Origin: Candidatus Kaiserbacteria bacterium
Lineage (GTDB): Bacteria; Patescibacteriota; Minisyncoccia; Phycocordibacterales; UBA2100
DNA: 33,594 bases
Direction of reading: 5' to 3'
NCBI GenBank assembly: GCA_019247335.1
Contig: JAFAPB010000046.1
Span: forward strand, 1 to 33,594
Below, piece after piece: positions 8,979 to 18,303 of the stretch. A model generated the notes under the pieces. The model was given only the letters and a program-made list of their open reading frames with translations, searched no databases and had not been told where the DNA came from. How positions within the stretch are numbered: the first letter of the stretch is position 1; each line of letters begins with the position of its first letter. Position numbers and translations under genes: made by a program.

Positions 8979-9563
8979 TCACTCTTCAAGCTGAGTTTCG
9001 CGCCGCTTCGCGATGCGAGACCAGACCCGTGAGCGCGGAGAGCGGACGAACGTCGAGCTCTCCTTCGAAGGCTTCACGAGGAACTGCGTCTCGCCGGTCA
9101 CGGTAACGCCAAGAACGCGCTCTGCAATTCGCGGATGCGCGAGGATGGCATTGCGGTCGAGTACCGCTTTCACCACGATGAACTCCTCGTGGCCGCTCGC
9201 ACGTGCACGCGCGATGAGGGTTTCGTCGTCGACCTCGGCCTTCACCGACGGCCGAATGCGTCGCCAGCCGACGCGGCCGGTGCCGAAGGAGAGTGTACCG
9301 AGATACGCGCGTCCGCTTCGGCGCTTGCTGAAGAGCGAACGGTGATCGAGCGCATAGCGGCGAATGCCGTGCGCGAAGCGTGCGATAAGCCGCTCGCGCC
9401 GCTTGATGCGCCTGTCGGCGTCTGCTTGGATGCGGTTCTTCTCAACGTCCGCCGCGTTCTGGATCTCGATGATCTCCGTGTCGAGCTCACCGATCCGTCT
9501 TTGCGCCGCCAACACCATTTCACTCGTCTGCGGCGCTTCGAGCGCTTCTACTCTTGCTTCCAT
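8979..9563 (-). CDS. Phage Mu Gam-like (host-nuclease inhibitor) protein
   Basis: Coiled-coil N-terminus; GTLSFGTGRVGWRRIRPSVKAEVDDETLIARARASGHEEFIVVKAVLDRNAILAHPRIAERVLGVTVTGETQFLVKP resembles the Gam family fold. Confidence 0.75.
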   Translation of the reverse strand: MEARVEALEAPQTSEMVLAAQRRIGELDTEIIEIQNAADVEKNRIQADADRRIKRRERLIARFAHGIRRYALDHRSLFSKRRSGRAYLGTLSFGTGRVGWRRIRPSVKAEVDDETLIARARASGHEEFIVVKAVLDRNAILAHPRIAERVLGVTVTGETQFLVKPSKESSTFVRSPRSRVWSRIAKRRETQLEE

Positions 9564-9639
9564 TACCGTCTAACTCCGATTTGAGATGATGCCCGAAAGG
9601 GCCTCTTTCGAAATTACGCGATTGAAAATGCCGCGTCAA

Positions 9640-10182
9640 TTATCCGCTCACCTTTTGATCATGAATTTTGATGTATGGCATCGCGGATCGATGGATGAGA
9701 TACGCGCTTCCGAGTCCGATGAGTGCCCCGATCGTCACGTCCGACGGGTAATGCACGCCGGCAGCGACGCGGGCAAGCACGACGAGCACCGAGAGCCCGC
9801 AGAAGACAATGCCGAGGCGCTTGTTATAGAAGTAGGCGCTGCCGCCGATCGCAAAGAGCGTGAGCGCGTGTCCTGACGGGAAGGAATGTGAGAGTTCGGG
9901 GAAGAGCGAATGCAGATTGAGCGCCGTATAGGGGCGTATGCGTGGTAGCAGGTAGCGGATACTCTCGCCCAAGATAAAGCGCGACAGGACGACTGATAAG
10001 AGCGTTGCGATCGACGCCTGGATAAGCCTGCGCCATGGGAGCGTGACCGCCAGGTAAAGAAGCGTCGCAAAGCCGATGAAGTAGGGGAGATAGACCGCAA
10101 GAAATATGATACCGTTGTCGAGTATCGGCGATCGTCCCGAAAGCGAGAAAAGCGCCTGGAAGAGCCATTGATCGAGCATCAT
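9640..10182 (-). CDS. PAP2 family membrane phosphatase
   Basis: RIRPYTALN, SFPSGHALTLFA, ARVAAGVHYPSDV motifs. Confidence 0.93.
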   Translation of the reverse strand: MMLDQWLFQALFSLSGRSPILDNGIIFLAVYLPYFIGFATLLYLAVTLPWRRLIQASIATLLSVVLSRFILGESIRYLLPRIRPYTALNLHSLFPELSHSFPSGHALTLFAIGGSAYFYNKRLGIVFCGLSVLVVLARVAAGVHYPSDVTIGALIGLGSAYLIHRSAMPYIKIHDQKVSG

Positions 10183-10192
10183 CTACAGAAGT

Positions 10193-11071
10193 ATGCCAAA
10201 GATCGCCATCATAGCGAATGAACGCTCAGGCGGTACCGTATGTGCGGCCTGGCTCAAGAAAGCTGAAGGCGGGATGACCGACTATTCGATCTATCGGATC
10301 GGTGAGCACTCGATCGATGAGATCATTCGCGAGGCGCATCAGGCGGGTTGCCGCACGATCGTCGCGGCCGGGGGCGACGGTACGATCTCATCCGTCGCGG
10401 GTGCGATCGTGCGATCAGGGCTCGATCTTCGGCTCGCGGTTCTTCCGCTCGGCACCTTCAATCACTTCGCAAAAGATCTTGGCATTCCGCTCGATCCGAC
10501 CGCGGCGCTTGAGATCGCGAAGAGCGGCGAGACGCGCATGATCGACGTCGCGCGCGTCAATGGCGTCATATTCATCAACAACTCCTCGATCGGTGCCTAC
10601 CCGCTCGCGATCCGCGAGCGCGACGCGTATGTCGAGCGAGGCTGGCGCAAGATCCCCGCCACCGTGATCACCTTTTTACGGATGCTGCGAACGCCGTCAC
10701 CGATCGCCCTCGCGATCGAGAAAGAGAGCGGACGCGTCGAGAAACACACGCCCTTCGTGCTCATTGGCAACAACCGGTATTCGCTCTCCGGGTTTTCTCT
10801 CGGCGCCCGCGCCCGGCTCGACGAGGGCACGCTCTTTATCGCATTCGTGCAGGCGAGCGCCCGGCTTTCGATCGCGCGCCTTCTCTATAAGGCGCTCCTC
10901 GATCGCGCGCTCGAAGAAAAAGAGCTTGACGTCATCGGGCTTCGCTCGTGTAGCATAGAGACGAAACCGCGTCGGATCCATGTCTCGCACGACGGGGAAG
11001 TGAGCTATCTCACGAGCCCGTTGCAATACGAGATCATGCCGCGTACGCTCGCCGTTGCATCTCCGAAATAA
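10193..11071 (+). CDS. Diacylglycerol kinase catalytic domain (DagK/YegS-like lipid kinase)
   Basis: AAGGDGTISSVAGAI, LPLGTFNHFAKDLGIP. Confidence 0.93.
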   Translation: MPKIAIIANERSGGTVCAAWLKKAEGGMTDYSIYRIGEHSIDEIIREAHQAGCRTIVAAGGDGTISSVAGAIVRSGLDLRLAVLPLGTFNHFAKDLGIPLDPTAALEIAKSGETRMIDVARVNGVIFINNSSIGAYPLAIRERDAYVERGWRKIPATVITFLRMLRTPSPIALAIEKESGRVEKHTPFVLIGNNRYSLSGFSLGARARLDEGTLFIAFVQASARLSIARLLYKALLDRALEEKELDVIGLRSCSIETKPRRIHVSHDGEVSYLTSPLQYEIMPRTLAVASPK

Positions 11072-11072
11072 T

Positions 11073-11897
11073 ATGCGGACCATCGTGCATATTTCAGACC
11101 TGCATTTCGGGCGCACGGACCCTCGTGTCATCGAAAAGGTGCTCCATGCGTGCATCGAGGCGCAGCCGCGTCTCTTGGTCATCTCAGGCGATATGACCCA
11201 GCGTGCGCGGATTCACGAATACGAAAGCGCGCGCGCCTTTCTCACTGAGATCAAAAATGCGGGTATCGAATACATGGTCATCCCGGGGAATCACGACATT
11301 TCGCCCCTTTACGCGCCGCTCTCACGGGCACTGAAGCCCTATGAGCGATACCAGAAATACATTTCGACCGATGTCGAACCGCGCTACCGCGACAAAGAGA
11401 TCGCTGTCTGCGCTATCGATACGGTGCGACGTCAGAAGATCTCGAACGGCCGCATCGCCAAAAAGCAGCTCGACCGGGCGCGCGCGTTTTTTGCCGAGCT
11501 CTCGTCGGATATCATCCGCATTGTCGTCACGCATCATCCGCTCGATATGCCCGAGCAGTATGCGCGTTTACGCCTCGTGCGCCGCGCCAAGCGCGCCGTC
11601 TATGGGCTCGCGGGCAGCAGGATCGATCTCTACCTCTCGGGCCATTATCACCAGAGCGGAGTCGTCGAAACGACGGCGCGGTACGCGAAGCTCGAGAATC
11701 CGTCGATCGCGGTGCAAGCGGGGACCGTGTCGCTGCGCGAGCGCGGCGAGGCGCAATCGTTCAACGTACTCACCATCGACCACACGAAGATCCGTATCGA
11801 TATGTATCTGCTCGATCGCAAGACGACCGAGTTTCGGCCGGCATCGACCAAAGAATTCGTACGCGAGCTCGGCCGTTGGCGCGCCTTGAAAAACTAG
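11073..11897 (+). CDS. Calcineurin-like metallophosphoesterase (CpdA-like)
   Basis: HISDLHFGR, GDMT, PGNHD, VTHHPLD, SGHYH motifs. Confidence 0.95.
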   Translation: MRTIVHISDLHFGRTDPRVIEKVLHACIEAQPRLLVISGDMTQRARIHEYESARAFLTEIKNAGIEYMVIPGNHDISPLYAPLSRALKPYERYQKYISTDVEPRYRDKEIAVCAIDTVRRQKISNGRIAKKQLDRARAFFAELSSDIIRIVVTHHPLDMPEQYARLRLVRRAKRAVYGLAGSRIDLYLSGHYHQSGVVETTARYAKLENPSIAVQAGTVSLRERGEAQSFNVLTIDHTKIRIDMYLLDRKTTEFRPASTKEFVRELGRWRALKN

Positions 11898-13528
11898 CGC
11901 TCCGCCGGGAAGCGGACGGTAAAGCAGCTGCCTTTGCCCTCGCCTTCGCTCGTCGCGGTGATCGTGCCCTCATGCATCTCGACGAGCCGCTTCACGATGG
12001 TGAGGCCGATGCCGAGGCCGCCGACGCCGCTTCCGTGTATCTGATGGAAGGGCTCGAATATCTGGCTGATGGTCTCTTTGGGCAAGCCGATGCCGTTGTC
12101 GCACACGTCGATGATGACCTCGCCCTCTTCGCAACGGGCGGAGAGCAGAATGCGGCCGCCCGGCGGTGTATATTTCGCCGCATTCGATAGCAGATTCGTG
12201 ACGATCTGGTCGAGGCGCAAGGGATCAGCGTAGATCTGCACGCGCCCGTCGGGAAGCGAGACCTCGAGCGTGTGCCCGCGCTCCGCGATAAGCGCCGCCG
12301 TGCTTTCGATCGAGCGCGCGATCGTCTCACGGAGATCCACTGTCTCGCGCAGGAGCTCGAACTTTTTCTGCGTGATGCGTGCGATGTCGAGCAGATCATC
12401 GAGGAGGCGCCGCACCTTGCCGACGCCGCGTTCCATGTCGGCGAGCACAGCTTTGCCGCCTTCGTCGATACCTTCTTCAAGCGACAGATATTCGATGCCG
12501 CTCATGACCGGCGCGAGCGGATTGCGAAGTTCATGCGCAAGAATCGCAATGAACTCGCTCTTGGCCTTATCTTCCTGTTCCAGTTTTTTCAGCACGATCT
12601 CCATCTGCTTGATATGCGCTTCGAGCTGGAGGATCGCGTGCCGGCGCTCTTCCGTGATCGCGCTGATCACGAGGAACATGAACGCGAGCACTTCCATGAA
12701 TATTTCGTTCAAAAAGAGGCGCTGGCCGATCGGGATGGTATCGCCCGGCGTCGCGGTGCCGAGCGCGGTCCCGCTGAGCACAAAAAGCGCGGTCACGACG
12801 AGCGCGAGCGTGCTCGCGCGCGTGCCGAGGCGCAGCGACACCCAGAAAAGCGGCACGAGCATGACGTAGACGAGCGGTATGCCACCGACGGATCCCACAC
12901 CGGCAATAAAAATGACCGTATTGATGAGGATGAGGAAGATGAACGCGATCGAGCCTTCGACCAATTCGCGCCGCGAGCGGCTGAAGGTGGGTTTCGCGAG
13001 CCAGCGAATAAGAAACGGCGCGATGATGACAAGGCTCAATACGTGTCCGACCCACCAGTCACCCCAGCCGATCGACACGCCGCTGCCGCCGAACGATTCC
13101 TGGACGTAATAGCCGAGAATGCCGAGCGAGGGAACGATGAGGCTTGTGAGAAGCGCGACGCCGATCAAAAGCAACATGTCTTTCATGCGGTGCAAGAGGG
13201 GATTGAATCCGCTGCGCTTCAAGGCGTAGGCGGCAAGAAGCGCCTGCGCAGTGTTCGCGATCGCGAGCGCGGCGATCGCAATGGGCGCTACGCCGATGTA
13301 AAGATAGACAGCGACCGAGGCGATAAAGATCGCGGGCCAGAGATCAAGGCTCGCAACCGTGAGGACCGCGACACCAAGCCCTGCATGCACGGGAAAGACC
13401 GCTGGCGCGACGTAAAAGAGGCGCGAGAGGGACATCGCGCCGAGATACGTTATGAAAAGCGTGGTGAGCAGTATGGCATGCCGAGCGCGAGGGGAGAGGC
13501 TCCGGTAGCTTTTTGCTAGGTAAGCCAT
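11894..13528 (-). CDS. MASE1-domain sensor histidine kinase
   Basis: Multi-TM N-terminal MASE1-like region; LAHELRNPLAPV; NLLSNAAKYTPPGG; GGLGIGLTIVKRLVE. Confidence 0.92.
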   Translation of the reverse strand: MAYLAKSYRSLSPRARHAILLTTLFITYLGAMSLSRLFYVAPAVFPVHAGLGVAVLTVASLDLWPAIFIASVAVYLYIGVAPIAIAALAIANTAQALLAAYALKRSGFNPLLHRMKDMLLLIGVALLTSLIVPSLGILGYYVQESFGGSGVSIGWGDWWVGHVLSLVIIAPFLIRWLAKPTFSRSRRELVEGSIAFIFLILINTVIFIAGVGSVGGIPLVYVMLVPLFWVSLRLGTRASTLALVVTALFVLSGTALGTATPGDTIPIGQRLFLNEIFMEVLAFMFLVISAITEERRHAILQLEAHIKQMEIVLKKLEQEDKAKSEFIAILAHELRNPLAPVMSGIEYLSLEEGIDEGGKAVLADMERGVGKVRRLLDDLLDIARITQKKFELLRETVDLRETIARSIESTAALIAERGHTLEVSLPDGRVQIYADPLRLDQIVTNLLSNAAKYTPPGGRILLSARCEEGEVIIDVCDNGIGLPKETISQIFEPFHQIHGSGVGGLGIGLTIVKRLVEMHEGTITATSEGEGKGSCFTVRFPAER

Positions 13529-13608
13529 GGCCCGACTATAACAAAACAGCAGCGCTTCGCGACGGCCTCTTCATCATTCCTCCACGCAAAGAGCGGCACA
13601 GTATTCAC

Positions 13609-13947
13609 ATGACGGAATATGTCATAACGCGTCCGTATTATGATTCGCGCATGTATGCGACGCGGCTTTTGAGCGCGATCTTTGGCCTCATTGAATTTCT
13701 GCTCGTACTCCGCTTTGTCCTCGAGCTTCTGGGCGCGAATCCCTCGTCGCAGTTCGTTGCATGGGTCTATTCCGTGAGCGGCTCCTTACTGGCGCCGTTC
13801 GCGGGCGCATTCCCGAATTGGGATCTCGGCGGCTTCACCATCGACCTCTCGGTCATATTCGCAATGATCGGCTATGCGATCATCTTCGGCCTCATCTCGT
13901 GGGTGCTCTCGCTTCTTTTTTCTGCGATGAATGAAGCGCGGCTGTAG
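13609..13947 (+). CDS. YggT family membrane protein
   Basis: FGLIEFLLVLRFVLELLGANPSSQFVAWVYSVSGSLLAPFAG. Confidence 0.85.
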   Translation: MTEYVITRPYYDSRMYATRLLSAIFGLIEFLLVLRFVLELLGANPSSQFVAWVYSVSGSLLAPFAGAFPNWDLGGFTIDLSVIFAMIGYAIIFGLISWVLSLLFSAMNEARL

Positions 13948-13973
13948 TTCATCTCTCCTTCAATCTGACTTCG

Positions 13974-13995
13974 CTACTCTTCAATGAGTAGTTTT
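13974..13995 (+). terminator. Intrinsic terminator
   Basis: ctactc-ttcaat-gagtagtttt. Confidence 0.75.
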
Positions 13996-14015
13996 AGCAG
14001 TAATAAAAAATTTGT

Positions 14016-14150
14016 ATGTCGTTGGAAGATTACATCAAGCAGCAGGAAGCGAAATTACAACGGGGTGCGCAAGAGGTGAAGCACGGGGCCGAAAACGTGT
14101 GGGATGACACTAAGGCGGAGGCGCGCAACATAACGCGAGAAACCGAATAG
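14016..14150 (+). CDS. 44-aa helical microprotein MSLEDYIKQQEAKLQRGAQEVKHGAENVWDDTKAEARNITRETE
   Basis: Complete ATG-TAG ORF, amphipathic, ends exactly where the opposite-strand gene ends (14151). Confidence 0.55.
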   Translation: MSLEDYIKQQEAKLQRGAQEVKHGAENVWDDTKAEARNITRETE

Positions 14151-15002
14151 CTACATTTCGATCGGCTCACCCTTTGCGGCGATCTCGAAGAGTTTTGCCA
14201 GTGTCTCATCTGATATCGACTGCGTGAAGAAGCGGTCAACGGAACCGCGCCAGCTCGGGTCTTTCGGCGCGGGCATGCCGATGATCGGACACGCCACGGT
14301 AAGGAACTTTCGCGCGACTTGTTTCGCCATTTCTTCGCGCTCGGCATCGCGGCTTTCACCTGGCGCCATCGCCAGGACCGCGCGCGAGATGGCCGATGAG
14401 ACCATTGCCGACTGCCCGGAGCGGTAGATCTCGCTAACGCGCATGAGCGCGTCGTTGATGACCCTCTCCGACAGCGCCTCGGCAGGCGCACTGCCTAAAA
14501 ATGACCAATCGGGCGCCGGACCGGCGATTAACGGCCCGTGTGGATCAGGTGGCGCTACTTTCGGCTTCGTTGCTCGCCGTACGGCCGCTTTTTCCCGTGC
14601 GCGCACATTGACTCGCTGACGGCGAAATTCGGCAATCAGCTTAGTCGCTGCCAGACCGGCAGGGACAGGAGTGCCGTAAAGTGCGCGATAGAGCGCTCGG
14701 ACATCTTCTTCTGCCCACGATCTGACGCTCGCCATCGCGTCATTGCCGGCGCCGCCCTGATGCAGGGTGGCGCGGACCAAGCCGGCTTGATAATCAGCTA
14801 TAAGCTGGGCGAATTGCTCATCATTCGGCGCTTTCTCACGAAGAGCGGCTATGTATTTACCGACGATTTCGGCCTGGTGAGCGTCTCGTATTTGAGCGAC
14901 GCGTCGCTCGATCGCCGCGATCTTGTCCTCCGGCTTCTCCGACTGGTCCGTCGGCTTATCGGCTGAAAAGACGGGCTTTTTGTCGAACCGTTCCAATGCC
15001 AT
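14151..15002 (-). CDS. Hypothetical protein, 283 aa
   Basis: Long ORF. Confidence 0.75.
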   Translation of the reverse strand: MALERFDKKPVFSADKPTDQSEKPEDKIAAIERRVAQIRDAHQAEIVGKYIAALREKAPNDEQFAQLIADYQAGLVRATLHQGGAGNDAMASVRSWAEEDVRALYRALYGTPVPAGLAATKLIAEFRRQRVNVRAREKAAVRRATKPKVAPPDPHGPLIAGPAPDWSFLGSAPAEALSERVINDALMRVSEIYRSGQSAMVSSAISRAVLAMAPGESRDAEREEMAKQVARKFLTVACPIIGMPAPKDPSWRGSVDRFFTQSISDETLAKLFEIAAKGEPIEM

Positions 15003-15021
15003 AGCGCGATTTTACCATTTC

Positions 15022-15056
15022 AAAAAAATCATCCGGCGGGCCGATGGCACGCCGGA
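15022..15056 (-). terminator. Intrinsic terminator (minus strand)
   Basis: Minus: TCCGGCG-TGCCATCGGCC-CGCCGGA-TGATTTTTTT. Confidence 0.85.
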
Positions 15057-15081
15057 AGGATAAGAAGAGCGAGGACGGCGG

Positions 15082-15414
15082 CTAAGCAGCCGCGAGCGCG
15101 GGATGCGGCGCGCCGTTATTGGCCTCCTTCACCAAGCGCAAAAGCGTCTTTACCACGCTCGCCGGGCATCCGCTGTGTAGGTGCGGATCGATGATGCGCG
15201 CCATCTTCAGGGTTTGCGCGTCCGGCAGGGGTACGATATGCGCGTCGCGGATCTCGAGTTGCGGCCGCAGCTCGCGCGCGATGCGCATGCCATGCGACCA
15301 AACTTCGGCCGCGCTGTGCGAGACGAACTCGGCGATCACAATGCCGATCTCATCGGCCATGCCGTGCATTCCCACTGTCGCGGTTATCGCGAACTTCCCA
15401 AGGGTGTGATTCAT
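15082..15414 (-). CDS. Hypothetical protein, 110 aa
   Basis: ORF with downstream terminator. Confidence 0.65.
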   Translation of the reverse strand: MNHTLGKFAITATVGMHGMADEIGIVIAEFVSHSAAEVWSHGMRIARELRPQLEIRDAHIVPLPDAQTLKMARIIDPHLHSGCPASVVKTLLRLVKEANNGAPHPALAAA

Positions 15415-15514
15415 TTTTGGCCTCCACTCACGAAACTCTACGATATTTTGAAGGGCGCGTCTATGTGAGCTTGAATCTCGATTTTTGAGAGAAATTGGCT
15501 ATACTCTTCAAGAT

Positions 15515-15586
15515 TCCCCGGTGGCGCAATGGTAGCGCAGCTCGCTGTTAACGAGTTGGTTGTAGGTTCGAATCCTACCCGGGGAG
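15515..15586 (+). tRNA. tRNA-Asn (anticodon GTT)
   Basis: tccccgg...ccgggga acceptor; anticodon loop ctGTTaa; T-arm gtaggttcgaatcctac. Confidence 0.97.
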
Positions 15587-15587
15587 C

Positions 15588-15755
15588 ATGAGAAAGATCG
15601 CAGACATCGTGCTGATCGCGGGTTTTTTGATCGTCGATTTTCTGCTGTTCCACGACCTCTTTAAGCCGGGCGAGAGCTATACCGTCGCGGAGTATCTCAT
15701 CGGCGCCTTGAGCGTGCTCGTCTTTATTACGTCGGCCCGGTCATTACTGAAATAG
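15588..15755 (+). CDS. 55-aa membrane microprotein MRKIADIVLIAGFLIVDFLLFHDLFKPGESYTVAEYLIGALSVLVFITSARSLLK
   Basis: ATG starts 2 nt after the tRNA discriminator; two hydrophobic helices. Confidence 0.6.
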   Translation: MRKIADIVLIAGFLIVDFLLFHDLFKPGESYTVAEYLIGALSVLVFITSARSLLK

Positions 15756-15757
15756 CT

Positions 15758-15982
15758 ATGGGCGTCAAAGACTTTCTGTTCTATATAACCAACAACGAAG
15801 AGACTTCGCGCCACGAGGAATATTTTGATATCGCGTTCTTCATCATCAATACTGCTGTCGTCTTGATCGGCGGTTGGTATCTTATTCACGAAGGGGAATC
15901 GCACTGGCTGCCGTTTCTCATCATCGAATACACTTGGGCGATCGATACCATGCGGCATAACAGACCGAAGGGCGGCCTATGA
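15758..15982 (+). CDS. Small membrane protein, 74 aa
   Basis: Hydrophobic segments; ATGA overlap with the HIT gene. Confidence 0.7.
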   Translation: MGVKDFLFYITNNEETSRHEEYFDIAFFIINTAVVLIGGWYLIHEGESHWLPFLIIEYTWAIDTMRHNRPKGGL

Positions 15983-16686
15983 AATACACCGGCAACGACT
16001 TTTATTGCGACGTCGCGCTCAAAGGGAAAGAGCCGATCGAGAAAGAGTACGAGAGCGATCAGGTGCTCGCATACAAGCATACGCGCCCTCACTGGGAGAC
16101 GCACTATGTAGTCGTGGCGAAAAAGCACATCGATTCGTTCAGCACGTTGAAAGCGGCGGACGCTCCGATCCTTTCAGAGATGCTTGAGGTCGCGCGGAAG
16201 ATCGCGCGCAAGCTCGAAAAAGAGGAGGGCGGCGCTCGCATTCTGACGAACCTCGGGGAATATCAGGATTCAAAGCATCTGCATTTCCATGTGACTGCCG
16301 GCGAGGAGATCGAAGGCTTGAGTCTGGAAGATCTGGAAGATCTTGAGCCTGACACCGAGAGCGAAGATCAGAAAGACCCGAATGATCCGTCAAAGGTCTC
16401 GACCGCTCGCACCGTCTCATACACGATCCTTGGCATTACTTTCGGCGCCGCGATCGGCGCCGCAGGCGCGTCGCAGTTGGTGCAGCCGTCGATCGCGCCC
16501 GCAGTCGCGTGCATGGCTACGACGACCGTACAGGCTCTTACGCCTATTAAAGCGACGCCCGCCGTATCCAAGCCCGCCGTGACGACGCCGAAGTCGCGCG
16601 CGACGACAACCCCTGCCGCGACGAGCTCCGCCGGCGCTATAGCGACCACGTCCGCCGCCACGAGTTCGAGTGCGACCGGGATTTAA
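15979..16686 (+). CDS. HIT (histidine triad) family protein with C-terminal TM and Ala/Thr-rich extension
   Basis: NLGEYQDSKHLHFHVTAGE; C-terminal TVSYTILGITFGAAIGAAGAS then low-complexity Thr/Ala tail. Confidence 0.88.
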   Translation: MKYTGNDFYCDVALKGKEPIEKEYESDQVLAYKHTRPHWETHYVVVAKKHIDSFSTLKAADAPILSEMLEVARKIARKLEKEEGGARILTNLGEYQDSKHLHFHVTAGEEIEGLSLEDLEDLEPDTESEDQKDPNDPSKVSTARTVSYTILGITFGAAIGAAGASQLVQPSIAPAVACMATTTVQALTPIKATPAVSKPAVTTPKSRATTTPAATSSAGAIATTSAATSSSATGI

Positions 16687-16691
16687 GAAAT

Positions 16692-18095
16692 ATGAGGGAT
16701 AAACGCTGGCTCGCGCTTTTTGTACTGTGCCTCGGCACGCTCATGATCGTGCTCGACACGACCATCGTGAATGTCGCACTACCCTCGATCCGTGAGAGTC
16801 TTGGCTTTACGCAAACGGCGCTCGCTTGGGTCGTCAACGCATACGTGCTGACATTTGGCGGCTTCCTGCTTCTCGGCGGGCGGCTCGGTGATCTCTACGG
16901 CAACCGCCGCCTTTTCGTGCTTGGGATCACGCTTTTCACGCTCGCGTCGCTCGCGTGCGGTCTTGCACAGTCGCAAACGTTTTTGATCATCGCGCGAGCG
17001 ATACAGGGTTTAGGAGGCGCGGTCGTATCTGCGGTCGGACTTTCGCTCGTGATGAACCTCTTTGTGGAAGAGACGGAACGTGCTCGCGCGATGGGCGTCT
17101 TTGGTTTCGTCGCCGCCGGCGGGGGAGCGATCGGCGTTCTCCTCGGCGGTATCCTGACGGGCGGGTTGAATTGGCACTGGATCTTTCTCGTCAATATTCC
17201 GGTCGGCATTTTGGTCGTCGCATTATGTTTATGGCTGATTCCAGAGAGCCACGCCGCTGAGAAAACGCATCTTGACGTCGGCGGCGCGGTCACGGTGACG
17301 CTCGCGCTCATGCTCGCTGTCTACTCGATCGTCGGCGGTAACGAGGCGGGCTGGACATCGCTTACAACGATCGGTCTTCTTGTGCTTTCCGCGGTTTTTC
17401 TCGGTATATTCATTTGGATCGAAAGCGTCGTGAAAGCGCCGCTCGCGCCGCTACGTCTTTTTACACGCGGCAATATCGTCGCGTCGAACATCGCAGGAAT
17501 CTTGTGGTCGGCGGGCATGTTCGCGTGGTTCTTTCTCTCGGCGCTCTACATGCAACTCATTCTCGGCTACACGCCGCTCCAGGTCGGCCTCGCGTTCTTG
17601 CCGTCGAATCTCATCATGGCGGCGCTCTCGGTCGGGCTCTCTGCACGGATCGTTATGCGTTTTGGCATTCGTGCATCACTCGCGACGGGGCTCTCGCTCG
17701 TCGCGCTGGGACTCCTTCTCCTTTCGAGAGCGCCGATCGATGGTTCGTTTGTGCGCGATCTTCTGCCGAGCATGACCCTGCTCGGTCTCGGCGCGGGCAT
17801 TTCATTTAATCCGATGCTCCTCGCTGCGATGAGCGATGCCGAGCAAAAAGACAGCGGTCTCGCATCCGGCGTTGTGAACACCGCGTTTATGATGGGCGGC
17901 TCGCTCGGCCTTGCGATCCTCGCGAGCGCAGCCGCGGCGCGCACGGAGAGCCTGCGCGGATCGGGTGCCAATATGCTTGCCGCGCTCAATGGCGGATATC
18001 AACACGCGTTTCTCATCGGATTTTGCTTCGTGGCGCTCGCGGCACTGGTCGCTGCATTCGGATTGCGTTCCAAGACGGTCACCGCGCAAAATTAG
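16692..18095 (+). CDS. MFS transporter, DHA2 (EmrB/QacA-like)
   Basis: LDTTIVNVALPSI, GGRLGDLYGNRRLF motifs, multiple TM. Confidence 0.95.
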   Translation: MRDKRWLALFVLCLGTLMIVLDTTIVNVALPSIRESLGFTQTALAWVVNAYVLTFGGFLLLGGRLGDLYGNRRLFVLGITLFTLASLACGLAQSQTFLIIARAIQGLGGAVVSAVGLSLVMNLFVEETERARAMGVFGFVAAGGGAIGVLLGGILTGGLNWHWIFLVNIPVGILVVALCLWLIPESHAAEKTHLDVGGAVTVTLALMLAVYSIVGGNEAGWTSLTTIGLLVLSAVFLGIFIWIESVVKAPLAPLRLFTRGNIVASNIAGILWSAGMFAWFFLSALYMQLILGYTPLQVGLAFLPSNLIMAALSVGLSARIVMRFGIRASLATGLSLVALGLLLLSRAPIDGSFVRDLLPSMTLLGLGAGISFNPMLLAAMSDAEQKDSGLASGVVNTAFMMGGSLGLAILASAAAARTESLRGSGANMLAALNGGYQHAFLIGFCFVALAALVAAFGLRSKTVTAQN

Positions 18096-18244
18096 CGCGC
18101 CATTTTGCCGCCGCGTCCTTTGTTGGACGACGGCGCTTTGCCTTTTTGTTCCTGGCGGCCGTTCCTGCCGCGCGCCGCTGCCGCATTCCTGCTGATAGTC
18201 TGCTTCACCTTGGCCTGTGCGCGGCTCACGTATTTATTTTGCAT
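18092..18244 (-). CDS. 50-aa basic microprotein MQNKYVSRAQAKVKQTISRNAAAARGRNGRQEQKGKAPSSNKGRGGKMAR
   Basis: Complete ORF whose stop overlaps the MFS stop in convergent orientation; highly Lys/Arg-rich. Confidence 0.5.
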   Translation of the reverse strand: MQNKYVSRAQAKVKQTISRNAAAARGRNGRQEQKGKAPSSNKGRGGKMAR

Positions 18245-18303
18245 GCTGTCATCCTAAAAGTGCGTTGATATAGAACATATGAACGAAGCAGTATACTTTT
18301 CGC

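Noticed and set aside
12272-13519. 415-aa + ORF opposite MASE1 kinase
   Set aside because: Low-complexity charged shadow ORF
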